Below are positions 12,567 to 26,600 of a stretch of DNA of 64,000 nt, in pieces. Numbering within the stretch: position 1 is the first letter of the stretch; the number at the start of each line of letters is the position of its first letter. The notes under the pieces are model-generated. The model was not told the origin of the DNA, did no database searches, and saw only the letters and a program-made list of their open reading frames with translations. Both the position numbers and the translations under genes were made by a program. This DNA is from Halichondria panicea (taxonomy: Eukaryota > Porifera > Demospongiae > Suberitida > Halichondriidae). The stretch is taken from NCBI RefSeq assembly GCF_963675165.1, contig NC_087378.1, forward strand, positions 5,947,205-6,011,204. Direction: 5' to 3'.

Positions 12567-13437
12567 TTACTCTTCGAACTCCTGTTTCCAGTTTAATGAT
12601 ATGGACCTCTCAAACTCTTGAAAGCTCAGTGCAGAATCAGCATCTGTATCTCCGTCACTTAGAATCTGGGGGAATGAAGTAAAGCTATAGTTTAAGTGTC
12701 TGGAACATACATGTACCCTTAGTATAATTCCTTCTTTTTCAGATTTCAGCAGCCTGTTGTCAGTTAGAAGGTCCAACATTTTGTCCAAATCATTTTCACA
12801 AATGACACCATCTTCATTGATATCTAGTTATAGCTAGCGCAGATGACTTAACCAAGTAGCTATAACAAAATCAGCTCACCATAAATTTGAAAAGCCCAGT
12901 GCAATCTTACATTTAGAGGTGTCTGGGTAAAAACAACCATTACATTTACAGTCATTGCCTTGCTGATGGACTTACTTTATCGTGCATGGCAGCAGCCATT
13001 TCAAGAAAGTCATCAAAATCCATAAAGCCAGTTTCGCTGGAGCAGAACACTTTTCCTATCCGATAGCGAAAAGGATTGTTCTGATAAATAAGACATTATA
13101 TTCAATATGTGGAACCAGACGGGGAAATATTACTTTCAGCTCTGGTAATGTTTCCGCTACTGTTAAGTATGGTATCCGTCCTTTACGATGCTCCATGAAG
13201 GTGAGAGGATCAATTTTGTAGAATTTTTTAAATGCCCTGAAAAGCATTGCTTAACCATAATTATTAAACTGTATTGATTTAACAAACTGTGTTATTTCAG
13301 CTGTATTCATTCCAGTGACCCCCTGGGTTGAATAATCAACTTATGATGCAGTCAAACATGATGCGGTCAGACTAAGTTACCTCATATTCCTGAAGCTCCT
13401 CTGTTGTCAATGGACAGTATGAATTGTGGCCTCCCAT
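12567..13437 (-). CDS. Calcium and integrin-binding (CIB) family EF-hand protein
   Basis: CIB proteins are small EF-hand calcium sensors that bind integrin tails and other partners. Seven exons: 13381-13437, 13288-13322, 13134-13236, 12976-13080, 12880-12922, 12717-12823 and 12567-12665. They sum to 549 bp, giving 182 residues, the usual CIB length. The protein begins MGGHNSYCPLTTEEL, with glycine at position 2 as needed for N-myristoylation. It continues with AFKKFYKIDP, then NPFRYRIGKVFCSS, a family landmark. Two calcium loops are visible: DINEDGVICENDL and DTDADSALSFQEF. The terminal exon could instead splice, because GTAAGC overlaps the stop, but the length argues for the stop. The second exon (35 bp) is short and inferred from phase. 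Which CIB paralogue this is cannot be decided. Confidence 0.85.
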
Positions 13438-13620
13438 AGTGTGCAGAAAAATTATGGCACTTTGAGGCGCTAGGCACGCATGCGCACATAATTCGGTGAG
13501 TAGTTGGGCGTGGCATACGGTTGGTTGGACTCCGCCCAACTAGTGAATTTCCCAACGGTGCACGCCCCCCTGGCCCTATCGAAACCACTGCACTGTACTA
13601 TACAGCAAATCTGAGTATAC
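13438..13620. promoter_or_regulatory. Short head-to-head spacer, putative bidirectional promoter (CIB / MFSD8-like)
   Basis: Only 183 bp separate the divergent start codons of the CIB-like gene and the MFS transporter. Both 5' UTRs and any core promoter must fit here unless untranslated exons lie further away. It includes GC-richer stretches such as the CGCATGCGC palindrome near 13479, and no clear TATA box was seen. Bidirectional use is inferred from geometry. Confidence 0.5.
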
Positions 13621-16600
13621 ATGGCATGCAGTGAGAGCACAAGAAATCTGTGGAGGCTGAGGTTGAACTGGTTTATAGTGTTATTGCTGTCACCTGTTCT
13701 GTACTCTTTCAGCTACGTTGGAGTTCTGTCATCTTTTCACAGATTTGTGACTGATCCTAGAAATGAAACAGTGGAGAATAATAAAACGGTTGGTTTTAGA
13801 CTAAGTCTAAGGGCCTGGGAACAAAATACATGGTCCGAAGTGTTTAATCGGCCAACATTAATTAATTACAGGTTGAGGGTGGCTTAGGTGAATCAGAATT
13901 GTTTTATTCTCTTGCAATAGCAGCACAAAACTTTGGGTCAGTACTAGGAAGTCTTTCAAGCGGTATTCTTGTGCGATATGTACCCGTCTTATACTTGTTT
14001 TCCAATGCTGTCTGTCTGCACATTGTCGGCTATGTGTTGTATGGACTTTCTACTCGAGGTTGGATGCTGATTATTGCCGAGTTGCTGGCAGGATTTTATC
14101 TTGGAGCTCAAGGAACGCTGAGTTATAGTTATGTCACAGAGACCTGTGTGACTTATGAGGAATTGTTGAGCAAAAGGGAAGGTAATATCGAAATTGACAA
14201 GAGTCGTGAAATTAGACTTCGAAATTTACTCTTCACACTCAAAACTGTTGGAAATAGCCTTGGCTCATTTATTGGAGCAGGTGAGAACAAAATAATAAAT
14301 GTTCATGGCTAATAGTTTAGTATAATACATTTATCCATATACAATCATTAAGGCACAGCGATTGTACTGGCATACCTCCCTGTGGATCAGTACCGTACTA
14401 TTGCCTGGGTGAATGTTGGAAGTGGTAGCTTGCTTCTTTTCTCTTTCATACTCTTATTTCATGGAGAGTACAGCTGGAAGAAGATACATAGATGTAAGCA
14501 ACTCTGCAAATGCTCTAGTAACGTCAGATCACAGAGACCTGGACCTCTACAAATATTCATATCCTATTACATAATTCGTAGCCGGCCAAGTCTGAGTGTG
14601 CGTACTGCATGAGGTTGCAAGCAAGGAATAATTATGGTGCCTTTTACTTCCATTAAGCCTGGTGTCTATGCCTAAATTGCTTGTAAGGGTAATTGTACTA
14701 GTGTTAATGTGTAGTGTGCATGCGGTTCCCCCCCCCCCCCAACAGAAAAGCTCACAAGGGATTATTGTCTAATTAACCAGCTCAATGTTTTATTCTTATT
14801 AACAAGATCACCTTTAACTGTAAATGTTAGCTATTACCTGTAACATTTTCAACGTCATCGACATAATAGTCACGTTCGAGACGCCAAATTAATTCTTTCA
14901 AAATGGCCTATTCGCCAACTCTGAACTCGCCAAATTTTGGGAGCATGGAGTTGTGTCCATTGCCCAGAATCTGGAAACGTCGGCCTTTATAAGAGAAAAT
15001 TGCTTTACATAGGTGCACATATAATAAGCCGTGTCTATTGTAGGAGAGGTTGTCTTCTTTGGGGGTCCTTTATTGGAGGTATTACTCTGTGGCTGGTCCA
15101 GGCTGCCATGGAATCCCCCTTCAGTCTAGCTATTTGGCTCTAGTACAGCTACTAGATACAGTAGCAGTTTTTGGAGCTATTGTAATTTGATTCAATGATT
15201 GTACCTGTTGTTTTACTGGCAAAAGAGTATTCAAGGTCAATCGTTAGCCTAGGTTAGCTACCGGTAGTTGACTGTTTGTAGCAGCTGTGCACAATGGGAC
15301 TTCCCGGCTAGTCTTACAGCACAACATGTGATTGGAAGTGGGCTAACCCCAAGCTTTTATTACTCGCACTGCACGCTCGTTCATTTGGAAACCCCCTTTC
15401 CTTTGGATCCGCCACTGAATTGCTCACAATTGTATGTAGTGCAATATGGTTTTGGAAACCACTGAACGCCGTTTTATTTCGATGACCAAATAACCACATA
15501 CGTTATTTGTTGTCATATTTACTTTCTCTTAACTTTCTATACACATTATTATGAGCGTATTTCTACTGGCCTTTATTGATGTTTTCAAGTGGGGCTTCTT
15601 TGAAACTTTGATGAATCCAATCCTCAGTGACTCGTTTGGCTTTACTTTAGCTGAATCGGCATACTTCTATTTGGGATTCAGTGTTGCTCGGATTTTAGGT
15701 GCTATTTTAACGTGAGCTGAACAAATTGTTTATAATGCTTAAGTATACATACTTGATCTCTTTTAGGACTGTTCTGCAAAGACTAAAGATGAAACCACAG
15801 GCTATTGGAATTGTTGCTATTTTAGCAGTAATTTCTGGTTACCTGGTGATTTCTGACTGGCAAGCAATCCCTTATGACCCATGTACAGAATGCAGTCCGT
15901 ATCATCACGATCTCTTAAGAAATATGAGTTCTTGCCTAAATATTACAGACAGTGATGAGCAGGTATATAGTGATGAAACAGACTTTTTAAAACCCATAGA
16001 GGGGTTCAGAATGACAAGCACTTTGTTTTCACACTCTAATTTGAAACGAGCCATAGCTGATATCCAGATACCCAGTGTGTATACTAACTTTAGCTGTCAA
16101 CTGTGCAATGTCTGTAATGGAACACATCCTCATGGACTGCCTTGTTCGTACCACTTAATAGATGATCATGGAAAATTAAATTATACTTTATCTGTTCCTG
16201 AAGGAGTATCATTTGTTGAGACTTTCCTTTGTCAGCAAAATTTATCATCAATTATTGATGAATTTTGTGTAAATATCTACAAAAGCCAATCGTCATCTCC
16301 GTCACAAAACTTTTTTGTTATCCGTGAAGACGACTACTCTTCAGCTAGTAATGCGTGTATGGATGCTAGTTTGCCACACCATCACTGCCATTGGATTCCC
16401 TTCTCACAAATTGCCAACAAAAAGTGTGAGGATTGTCCACCAATCTGCCGTAGCATTGAACAAACACTTAGTTTCCCTCAGTTTATAGTGGGAATGACAC
16501 TGTTAGTTGCAACCAATCCCCTGATTTGGTTTCCTATGATGGCAATCATTTCCAACCAAACTCCACTAGAAATGCAGGTACGTGCAATTAGATCTACAAA

Positions 16601-17145
16601 TTGAAAATTGTATCTTGATGGTTTTTACTCAATACAGGGAATGCTGATTGGTATTTTCTTCACTGTGAGCACAACAGCACAAAGCATATGCCCTATTATT
16701 CGTAAGTTGTTTCATGTGTATATAGTTGCAAACTCCCGTTTAATGTAGGTCTTAAACTAAACTGGAGTTTGCGCGTAACATAATTTATAGATCTACCTAT
16801 TTGGTGTGTGAAAAAACGATCCTATTATTTTGATTGTGACAGACAGAACTCGCATCGAAGTATTAGGTGTTCCATATCCATGCAGCCGTGTCTGACTCTG
16901 CGTGGAAGGCTAAAGCATTCGTTGTGTTACTAAATGTCCATGACATGACATTTTATTTCCTTATAGTGGATGCGATGTATGAAGGATTCAAAAAGAGAAC
17001 ATTTGTTGCAGCCGCTTTGTTGGCCACTCTCCATCTACCATTTTTAGTTGAGATAATAGTGTTGTACAAAAAACTTGGGCCAAGGTATGCCGGCAATGAA
17101 CCTCGGTACACCAAACTCTTGATCAATGCTGACACAAATGATTAG
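13621..17145 (+). CDS. MFSD8/CLN7-like major facilitator superfamily transporter
   Basis: This multi-pass membrane protein resembles MFSD8 (CLN7), a lysosomal MFS protein. Supported exons: first from 13621 (end unresolved, about 13760-13800), 13872-14282, 14353-14493, about 15574-15711, 15767-16576, 16638-16701 and 16967-17145. Hydrophobic helices alternate with loops; YSLAIAAQNFGSVLGSL is a typical MFS helix 2 region. FKWGFFETLMNPILSD resembles the start of the second half of MFSD8. A large Cys-rich, N-glycosylation-rich loop spans 15850-16470 (CTECSPYHH, CNVCNGTHPHG, CEDCPPICRS). The phases of the exons at 14493 and 15574 do not match, so a linker exon between them is probably missing from this model. 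The C-terminus ends KLLINADTND. Confidence 0.72.
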
Positions 17146-17676
17146 TCACTCATTTTATGTACTGCATTGTGGCTTTTTGCATGATTGAATCTGTTGATCG
17201 TTTTTGTTATATTAAAAAATTATGTGTTAGCACTAATTAGTGTTACGGAACAATTTTGGTCGCGTCACATGGTTTCTTTACATGCATTGTTTACTGCAAT
17301 AATGATCTATCCGTTGTTGTGTGTATGTAAGCATTCAGGTTCTGGTGCAGAGTGGACGGCAGGGGCCACCCAGAAATCCAACTGTACAAGCTGGCGAGGC
17401 TTGTCGTGTGCTGTTCAATATTCGATCTATACCTTACTAGATCTATACCTTACTATGGTCTGGTCTAAGACTAAAGCCTTTAATTTGACAACAGGCTTTG
17501 TAAACCCTTGTCAAATGCTAATTGCAAGGGCCTTTTTAGCATTGGACAGTTTTTTGTATCTAAATGTGACGATTAATTTTTAGCTCCAACAAGGAAGTGC
17601 GTATGTACCAAGATCAGACGATTGATCAAGCTGGGAAGTACGTGAGCTCCAGTCCACTCGTACTCAACAATAAGAC

Positions 17677-20600
17677 ATGTCAAATATGGCTCTGGCCACA
17701 GCTGTCAGTACTATAGATCCATATGACTCGAGATTGACGTATGAAGAGAGAGCCAAGCTGCGCAGAAAAAGAAGACAGGAGTCCAGAGAAAGTTCGGTGA
17801 GTGTCTAGTCTATAAACAAGCTGGACTGGTGATACTGTAAACCATTTACTACCTGTGGAGACATATTGCAGTACTAATAGAAATTGACATGATATGGTGT
17901 GATATTATTAAACAGAGCTGTTACATGGATGCTGGTGTAGCCTAGCTATACGTACATATAGTATCTTTTCGGGGTGTACGTACATTTGCACACTTACGTA
18001 TAACGTATATACACTGCACTAGCTCACTGAAAAGTAGCTCACTGAAAAGTAGCTCTTGATATGACCTGAAATTATTGCTGATGTAGGTGCAGCGTATAAT
18101 CATTATACTACCAAAGCTCTGTTATACCAATGTTTAACTATCATCACATAAATTGAGTGTTAGGTGATATTCATACTGAACGTGTAAATTAACTCATACA
18201 ATGTCATAAGTTTTTTGCCTAGACTATCAAAAGCCATTAGTATTGTAAATTCTTGGGCTTTTGTTGACCATAATTTAATAGCTGAGGTTTTATTGTGGGA
18301 CAGGGTATTATTATAAGAGCATTTAAATTATTCTTGTGGCAAACTTTGGCTGCTAAATCAGTTACTTTAGTTGACATTGTCAGTACAGTAGTGCTTTGAA
18401 ACAAGAGTGCCCTTGTCTTCACCACCTAGTCAGCTTACTGAGACGCACTCATGTTATAATTCTTCTCTAGAGTTACCATACCTTTCTACACATTCAGTGT
18501 AACGTGTGTTGCTTTATATAAGTGTGTTCTTCTTAACACTGCAATGTTTCAGAGTGAGACGCACAGCTATAAGATGATGGTGAACTCGTAACAGTGTAAC
18601 TATCCCTACACTTGATCAGATGTGTATTCTTTACCTATATACAGCGTGTATACTGAGAAATAGCTGTGCTGGGAATGAAATACTATTAAGGATATCTATA
18701 TCTTAGTACACATTACTGTAGGCTATGAATTGATTACATAACTATTGTATAGAGATTTTGATTAATGGACCGCATCTATATAGTGGGAATTGAGTCTACT
18801 CTTCAAAGTTCATGCAATCATCTGTGAGTTTGATCATTGTATGGGACCCATTGGACCCATTGACAACATTTGTGTTAAGTAATTGGGGTAATTGCCTACA
18901 CATGCCTACAAGCCACCCTATAGGGCTTTGTTGAAATTGGGTCAGTCCATAATTATGATAATGGTATAATTTATTTTATAAGTTCCATGATACACCAATC
19001 GGGATGTATGTGTACGTGCCATTGTGTATCAGGTCAGGACATAATTATAATTATCATTGATGCTTTCTGAGGAATGTTGCTCCTGTACGTACTAATACGT
19101 TGTGTATGTTTCACATTACAGGGTTCTCATAATGTTCGTACTGAGATTAAGGCTACGGTTTCAATTTTGGATAGCATGTTGTGCCTGTATAGGCTATAAT
19201 AATAGTTGTATACCAACATTACAGGGATGTTGTAATGAGATCATTATGATCAGTGGAATACCCTCAAAACTCCTCCCTTCAATCCCATTCTCGTTTTTAC
19301 TTTCCATAATAATAATTTATCGTAACATAATTTTGATTCAAAGCTCAGTACGCTGCCAATTGCACCCACAACAACCTGCGTATCTATGAGCCGTTGGGCA
19401 CTATGTCTTATATGCGGTCTTAATTACCTTGGCTCCGGAGGTTTGATGTAGTGTATAATCACTTGGGATGGCATTGCCCATTACTAGTAATGATCTGTTA
19501 TTACTGAATTAGCTGCTGTGTACACTCTACTACTAGGCGTCCATTAATTAAAACCGATATCAGTGGCTTATTTAGAGTAGGAGGGAAAATTTGTTTCGTC
19601 ACCTTAAGTGAGTTTTGTACAGTCTATTGCATACATGTGATTATACTCTTTGCAATAATTATATATAGAGGCAAGTTAATAAAGTATCTGTATCATGTGT
19701 TTTTGAGCTGTGTTAGTACATGTAAGCCACCTCCTTATTACAGCCTGCTGCATGGTGACCTCTATAAACAGCTTTACTGTAACTCCAACATACATACCTC
19801 AATGCTGATCATATCTCTACATTGTAGACACTGTTGAAAAGATATTGGGCATTTATTATTGAGCATACTGTATAAGCCGAAATACTATATTATGTATGTG
19901 TCACAGTAGTTCGGTACGTAGCCACTACCATGTAAAACACTGTGTGGGGATGATCAATTCTCATAGGAGTTGGTGTACACTAATAAAGAGTTTATTCTTA
20001 CGGAAGCTGCTCTTCTTTGCCCTGAGGCGTGCGTGCATGTATAACACTGTGTCGCTGTGTGTCTGTGCAGTACGTTAGTGAATTGTTGTTCAGAAACCCG
20101 ATATCATTAAATTACAATGTTTTTTGATCTTGCATGTATACACGTGTCCTGGCTGGTTTTCCCATACTTGTATTATAATGCTGTTATGTGGGAGTGAATT
20201 GAACAATGAGTGTACAGTTAGTGTATTATTTTAGTGCCTTAGAATCGTCTGATTAGTTGATTATGTGAGTTAGTGTGTGTACACTACTGTAATGATAGAA
20301 AATTGTTTTCTGGTTGCACAGTAACCAGATATTGTATTTCGAAACTATGGTTTCACATTGGTCAGTCGATACCGTGTCCTTTTATATTAAAGCTAAGAGG
20401 TGATACAATTTTGGTCAGTCGATACCGTGTCCTTTTATACTAAAGCAAAGAGGTGATACAATTATTGCCGCCTTGTGCAATGTCTCACTTGCATATTTCA
20501 ATTGCACTACTCGATCATTTAGGTGTCCGTATGTGCATAGAGCTACCAGAACTTAACTGTATTCAGATCTTGTCTTTATAATTATTTGTGCGAGCCATGT

Positions 20601-23600
20601 TCGGCTTACATGTAGTGTTTGTTACATTACTTGCATTTATTCTTTAGCTTTGGTCCAGAAAAGGCCAGCTGCTTGCAGCTCTCATGGCCATCCCATAGTC
20701 TCCACTGTTTACAAATAGATTCATATGCAATATGCCATGAATCTATTTCAGTGCATTCTGTTGTGTGTTTATGTTCAAGTGGTACTCATATAATTAACCC
20801 AAGGGGCGTAGGACGTAGGCAGTCTGTCAGCATGTCTGTTTGTTTTTGCTTGCGATTATTATTCTGCTTGCCTGGTTGTCAAAGGGCTACGTTTACAGCG
20901 TGGATAGCTCTGTCAACATAATAAGTTTCAATTGTAGAATATAAAGTGATCAAAAACTAAGAAGCTTGAACTTGTACTTTGGCTAGAGCTAAATGCAGTC
21001 TGGCACTTCGTTTCACATGTGCACTCTACTACAAACACGTAGAGATTTTCCATGTGAAGCTTAGCTGCTCTGCTGTGATCATAATCAGTGCATGGCAGCC
21101 ATTCTCAGAGCGCTTGGGTGCGTGAAGTTTACATCAGATATTGAATCCGAGCGAGGCTCTAGTGTAGCATTTTTTGAAGGGTTGTTTTCTCATAAATGAA
21201 ACATGACAGTGCACGACAGTTCTATGTGACCAGTTGATAACTAGACTAGGCTCACAAGGGACATTGAGCATAATGTTATAAACCATTATGGCATGTGTAA
21301 TTATTCACAAATAATTATCTTGCACTGTGTAGCCATTTATGTTTTATTCATTCTGTGCTGTATTTATCGTTATACAATCTATGCACCTGTTACCTGTTAA
21401 CATAACGTTCAATTATTCTTGAGGGCGGCCTTAACTCTGGGTTTTATCTATGAATTTAATTGACTACATTATTATTTTTAGACATAATTTTGATGACATC
21501 ATTGTTGATAGTCGAGTTTCTGAATTATATTAATGATGGCAGACAAGGCATCAAAAATAACAACTGCTCAGCATGTGTTCAAGAACCATTATGCTAAGCT
21601 GGGAGAAAGCTTTCATGTGAACCTTTCAGTGGTTGTCTCAGAATTGTACAGCTCTAGTCTTATTTCACCAGGGACCAGAGATAAAGCTTCAGATGCCTCC
21701 AGCCCCACTCACGACAGAGCTGTAGGTGTTCTTAACGATGTTGAAGGAAGGCTTAAATCCAGTGAGCAAGTATTTGAAAAGTTTTTGAATGTTCTGTGCT
21801 ATCAAACTATCGATCTCGGACATGTAGCCGAACCAATGAGACTACAATATCAAAGACTGTGTGTACGCGAGGAATCAAATCCCACTAACGATTGCCTTAA
21901 AACAGATAAAGACAAATCAGATCTAGTGACCGGCAAAGAGACGACGTGCATTGTGGCACCAGATGGGGATTACTCTCAAGGTGGTTTTAGGAGGGTTGCA
22001 GGGGAACGTTTTGAAGACAAAACACTTCAAGAAATACGCCCAAATCATCTTCAGCTTCAAACGTTTTCTGGTCCAGTTCAAGATCTACATATGGTGTCTA
22101 CTTCTCAAGATTCCAGTCCTAGCGATAGAAAGCCTTTTGACAAAGATCCTCGTACAAGTAGAGAAGCCGAAGATGTAAGGATGTCAGTTGAAGCCTCGCA
22201 CCCATCATTTCATGACACTACTGTCGAATTGAGGATGAACGAAGTGAAACTAGCTCTTAATATGTACATGAAAAGTGTACAAGAGAAAAGTGACCATGAG
22301 ATCAATGATAATCGCTTAAAATGCGAACAAAAGATAATTAATGTGAAAAAGGATCTTGAAGCAAAGTGTGACACACTGAAGGCCAGAATGGGAAAGGTGC
22401 AAGAAGGTCTCTCAATTACTGTGAGCATACTGACAGAAAAGAACCAAGAACAAGAAGAAGTAATTTGTAAGATTGAGCGTGAATACACGGAATTATCGCA
22501 GCAGGTTAAAACTAAATCACATGAAGTTGAGAGACTGCGTCAACATTTAGCTGAACATGAAGCAGAACTTGAAAGAATGAAGAACGTGATCGATTTGAAA
22601 GGTCAAGAATTGGAACAGGTCAGAAGTTGCAAGGGCATGCTTGTTAATTCTTCTTCGCCCACTTTGTTCAAGGCTAACCTAACAATCTATGAGAGTCAAA
22701 TTTCCCTCTGGGACGAAGCCCAACAAATCCTTGATAAATTCAGCAAGTGCCTCCCAGAAGATATTCCAAATGTTGAGCGTGAATTAAAGACAAAAATTGA
22801 GCAAATAACAAATCTCAAAAAACGACGATGGACAACTTTATAAATACTTTATGAGTGCTGAACATGGTAACGCACAATAATATTTTCGTTATCCGGATAG
22901 TGATTTTGTGTGGAATATAATAATTGGTTAATTACACTATCCATCATAATACGCTGTTCTGACAATGTAAAATTATACTCTCTCATTTTTTACACTGAGT
23001 AGATATACATGTACAGTGTACATGTTCGTGGTTTCATGACAGTTGTGTGTGTGTGTGGATAATTAATTTCCAGACGAGTTGTCTACATTCTATCCACATT
23101 CTATCCGGCTATGCTATAAAGAGCCAGCATTATTATTACAATGAGGTACTGTAGTATAATAATTTTGATTCTACCAGTATCCCACGGTACTTACAGATAG
23201 CTACAGGTTAGTCTTCCAATGTATTTTCTGTTCATTAATTATCAAACATTCCACCATACATGTGTATTCCATGCGTATACCTCTGCCATTGTTGCGTACA
23301 TGTATTTCAGTCATACAGTGTACCTTGCATTCATGTCAATAATTTGAATGTACAGCAATTAACTGTTTTGTTTTTGGGCGTCATGTACATAGTATTCCTC
23401 GAGCCAGGTGTTAATCACTTGCTTTTTATCCCATAGTTTCCAGTGTTTACATTAAAGCTGGGATTCATTTGCTGCCCACTTATGAAACCAATGCCACTGA
23501 ATGCATTTTTGTGGCCTGTAAAGATCGTAAGCATAGTGCCCTCAGAGTAGTATACATGGTAACATGTACAATGTGTGTACATGTACTTGTTGACCCTCCC

Positions 23601-26600
23601 CTTTTCCCAACCTCCAATGTGTATGATCTATCGAGAGGAAATCTTGTAGTGCCGACATGTTAGTAGACATTACATAATTATGTATAGTTCATATACATGT
23701 ATCTCAATCTATAGCTTCGTAAGGTTTTGCAGTTTTGTTCCAGTAGAGCCTGATCCAATACTATAGTCTGTAGGACATCGCCAGGTAGTTGGAAGTGCTG
23801 TAGCTCATTGAATTTTAGAACTGTTGTATAATAATAATGAACAGTCAACTGCTCTGAGAGATTCGCGTGGCTAATTTAGTGGGGTTGACTCGAATGTTCT
23901 TCTGATATGAATCAAACATCAAATTATGGTTAATGTGAAGGTGCTAATAAAGTTCTAATAAATGTTAATTAAAATAGGCATTGAGCGTAAACAACAACTG
24001 TATGTGCATGTTACTGTTAACAATGTTTATCGCCAAGAAAAAGATTTCTTGTTTTTCATCGAGGCTTTCATTTTTGTAATGTCCTCCATTATCTGATTGT
24101 TTAGTTTCTCCAAATCTTCTTGCTTAGTAACTTGTGAGAAGCGCTCTAGCAATTCCCCAATGTCTTGGCATTTCTTCATTTGCTCTCCAACCGTCTTTTG
24201 CTGCTCGTTTATTGCCATAGCATTCGTCCTTCTCTTAAGCACTTGTACGTCACATGCTTTAGACTCCAGCTCTGTTTCCATTTGTTTAAGTTCCCTCTCT
24301 TTCTGTCTCAGAGTCTCTCTTAGCTGCTCAACCTCACCTTGTTTGTCTTTGATCTTGGTATTGAATTTCTTCAAGTCAGAATCACGGCGTCTTAGCTTTG
24401 CCTCCAGTTCATTGAGGCATTTGTCTTGTGTCTGGACAGTATATCGAAGATCAGTTTCTCTCTGTTCGTGTGTCTTTGTAGCCTGTCGGTTCTTCTCTTT
24501 GAGTGCATCTAGCTGTTTTTGGAAATACTGTCTTGTTTCTGCAACTGTCTCAGTGGCTGTGGCATGCATTTGCTTATACTCTTCTCTCTCTTCTCGGCAA
24601 AGTTTTAAGTCTTCCTTCAATTCACACTCACTAATTGATAGCCTTCTCAACTTCTCTTCACCTTCTCTGAGCTTCTCTTTGATACAATGATCCAAGTTAG
24701 CCTTCACACTTACTACTTGCCCAATGGCTTTCTGCATTTTCTCCATATATACCAGAGGGTCTTCATTCCCATGCTCGGGAGAATTCAAATCATTTATAGT
24801 TATCCAGTGTCTCTGAAAAAGAGGGCTGTCTTTTGGAATGCTTAGCAAACAAGCAGACCTGTCTTTGCCATCTTCTTGTATTCCATGCTTTATTGCTGTT
24901 TCAGTTACTGGCAGATCAGTAGAGAGCATTTTATCAGGGCCTGTAGATCTAGTGGCAAATGGCTCCAAAGAATTGCTTGATGTCTGAATTCTTGGAAGTA
25001 CAAGAGAATCTTGACCTTCTGATTGATTTTTTCTGCCTGGGTCCATGTTTTGATCACTCCACTGGGTAGTCGTCTATTGAGGTGGTTTGTATTTGAAAAT
25101 CTGATTTTGTTTTCTGTATACACTGTTTGTTCTGTGTGTGTCAAGCGGTTTTTATGTGCTTGTTAATTGTGTACGTAGTTGCTGATTGGGCCACGTTAAT
25201 TGGCAGTATCAGCATTATTGATGCTGACTCTAGTAACTATGAATATCAGTTGTTATGATTTAATTATGTCACTATGACGTACAGCATTCTTCAGTATTCA
25301 CATTTAAAGAAATTCTCTTACATGATATGCACACACAAAGGAAACTAAAAGTTCGTCCACCCCAAGCTCCACCCACAGTACACCTTCACCCATATTCTCT
25401 CCTGTACAAAATGGACATGAATCGTTAACAAAACTGAATAACAGACACCAAAGTTCATCACCTGAGGGCACACACCTGACAGCTGGTTTAGTCACAAGCC
25501 AAAAACTCACCTCGAATGAACCACGGCTTCAACCAGTAGTGCCACCACTCACGCAACTCAGTACTAGTAATTTCCCTCAGTCTAAACCACACCACTCGTC
25601 TTTAGATCAAGTTTCCAAGGATACTGGTGGTCGACCAGGTTCACCTAGTATGATGATGACCAGCGAATATCTCTCAGGTTTTGAGAAAGAAGCATCTAGC
25701 ACTCAGCAAAAAGGAAAGTTTTCTACTGAGTATGTCAACAATCAAACTGAGTTCAACCATAATGAAACAAATACTACTCCAAATCTTGGTGCTAGTGGCG
25801 AGAGCTTGGATCTGACCCCTACCAATGGGGAATTTGGAACCCTAACAAGCGCCGACTCAGCATTTTCTGAAATGTTCACAGAAGAGCAGGATGGTTCAAA
25901 AATGTCAAAGCCACATGTGTCCAATTCAACATCTTTCAGTTTTGAGAATTTTGGAGATATAAAGGGTACACTAAGAACATTTGCTGAGGATTTGAAGTTT
26001 GTCGACTCTTCGAATGACTCACAGTATGGATCAAGTGAGAGATCAGTGAGCAAAGCTCAAGTTGTTTATCGTCCTATTGAAATATCAAACACAGCTGACA
26101 TCACCATGATACCTAGTAGTGGGTTTTTCGATCCTAGTCAGAGCCAAGCAGAGTTTAATAATGTTGATATCGGATTTTTGCCGGCTGTTCCCGAATCTGA
26201 AGTAATTACAGTTGGAGACTCGAGTGTTAAAGCTAATAAATCTAAGGAGAAGTCTAAAGAAAACAGAAAATCGCCTAGTAGATTTCGTTTGCTAAACAGA
26301 AATTCCAAAAGCAAAATAATTGAAGAAGAGCCTGAATCAGAAGACGCTGTTGGAGATGATGAGGACACACCGAAAATCAAGGCAAAGTTTCCTAAGAAAG
26401 GGAAAGAGAGTAAAAGTTCATCACCTAAGACACCATCTGCAAATGTCAGTTCTGAGCCCACATCTAAAAAAAACTCTCGAGATTCCAGCCCATCTGTCAC
26501 AAGCAATTTACCTTCATTGGCCACTCCAAAGAAGACTAGACCAAAGAAAAATTCGTATAGTTTTCGACAAGCAGAGAAACCAAAGTCTCCGGACTTCAAA

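Noticed and set aside
17185-17583. 132-residue plus-strand frame after the MFS gene
   Set aside because: Follows the transporter stop, uses a non-ATG start and has no family pattern; taken as 3' UTR or intergenic.
24097-24690. 197-residue plus-strand frame
   Set aside because: Antisense shadow of the 339-residue coiled-coil gene; Ser/Leu/Cys-rich as expected from complementing Glu/Lys codons.
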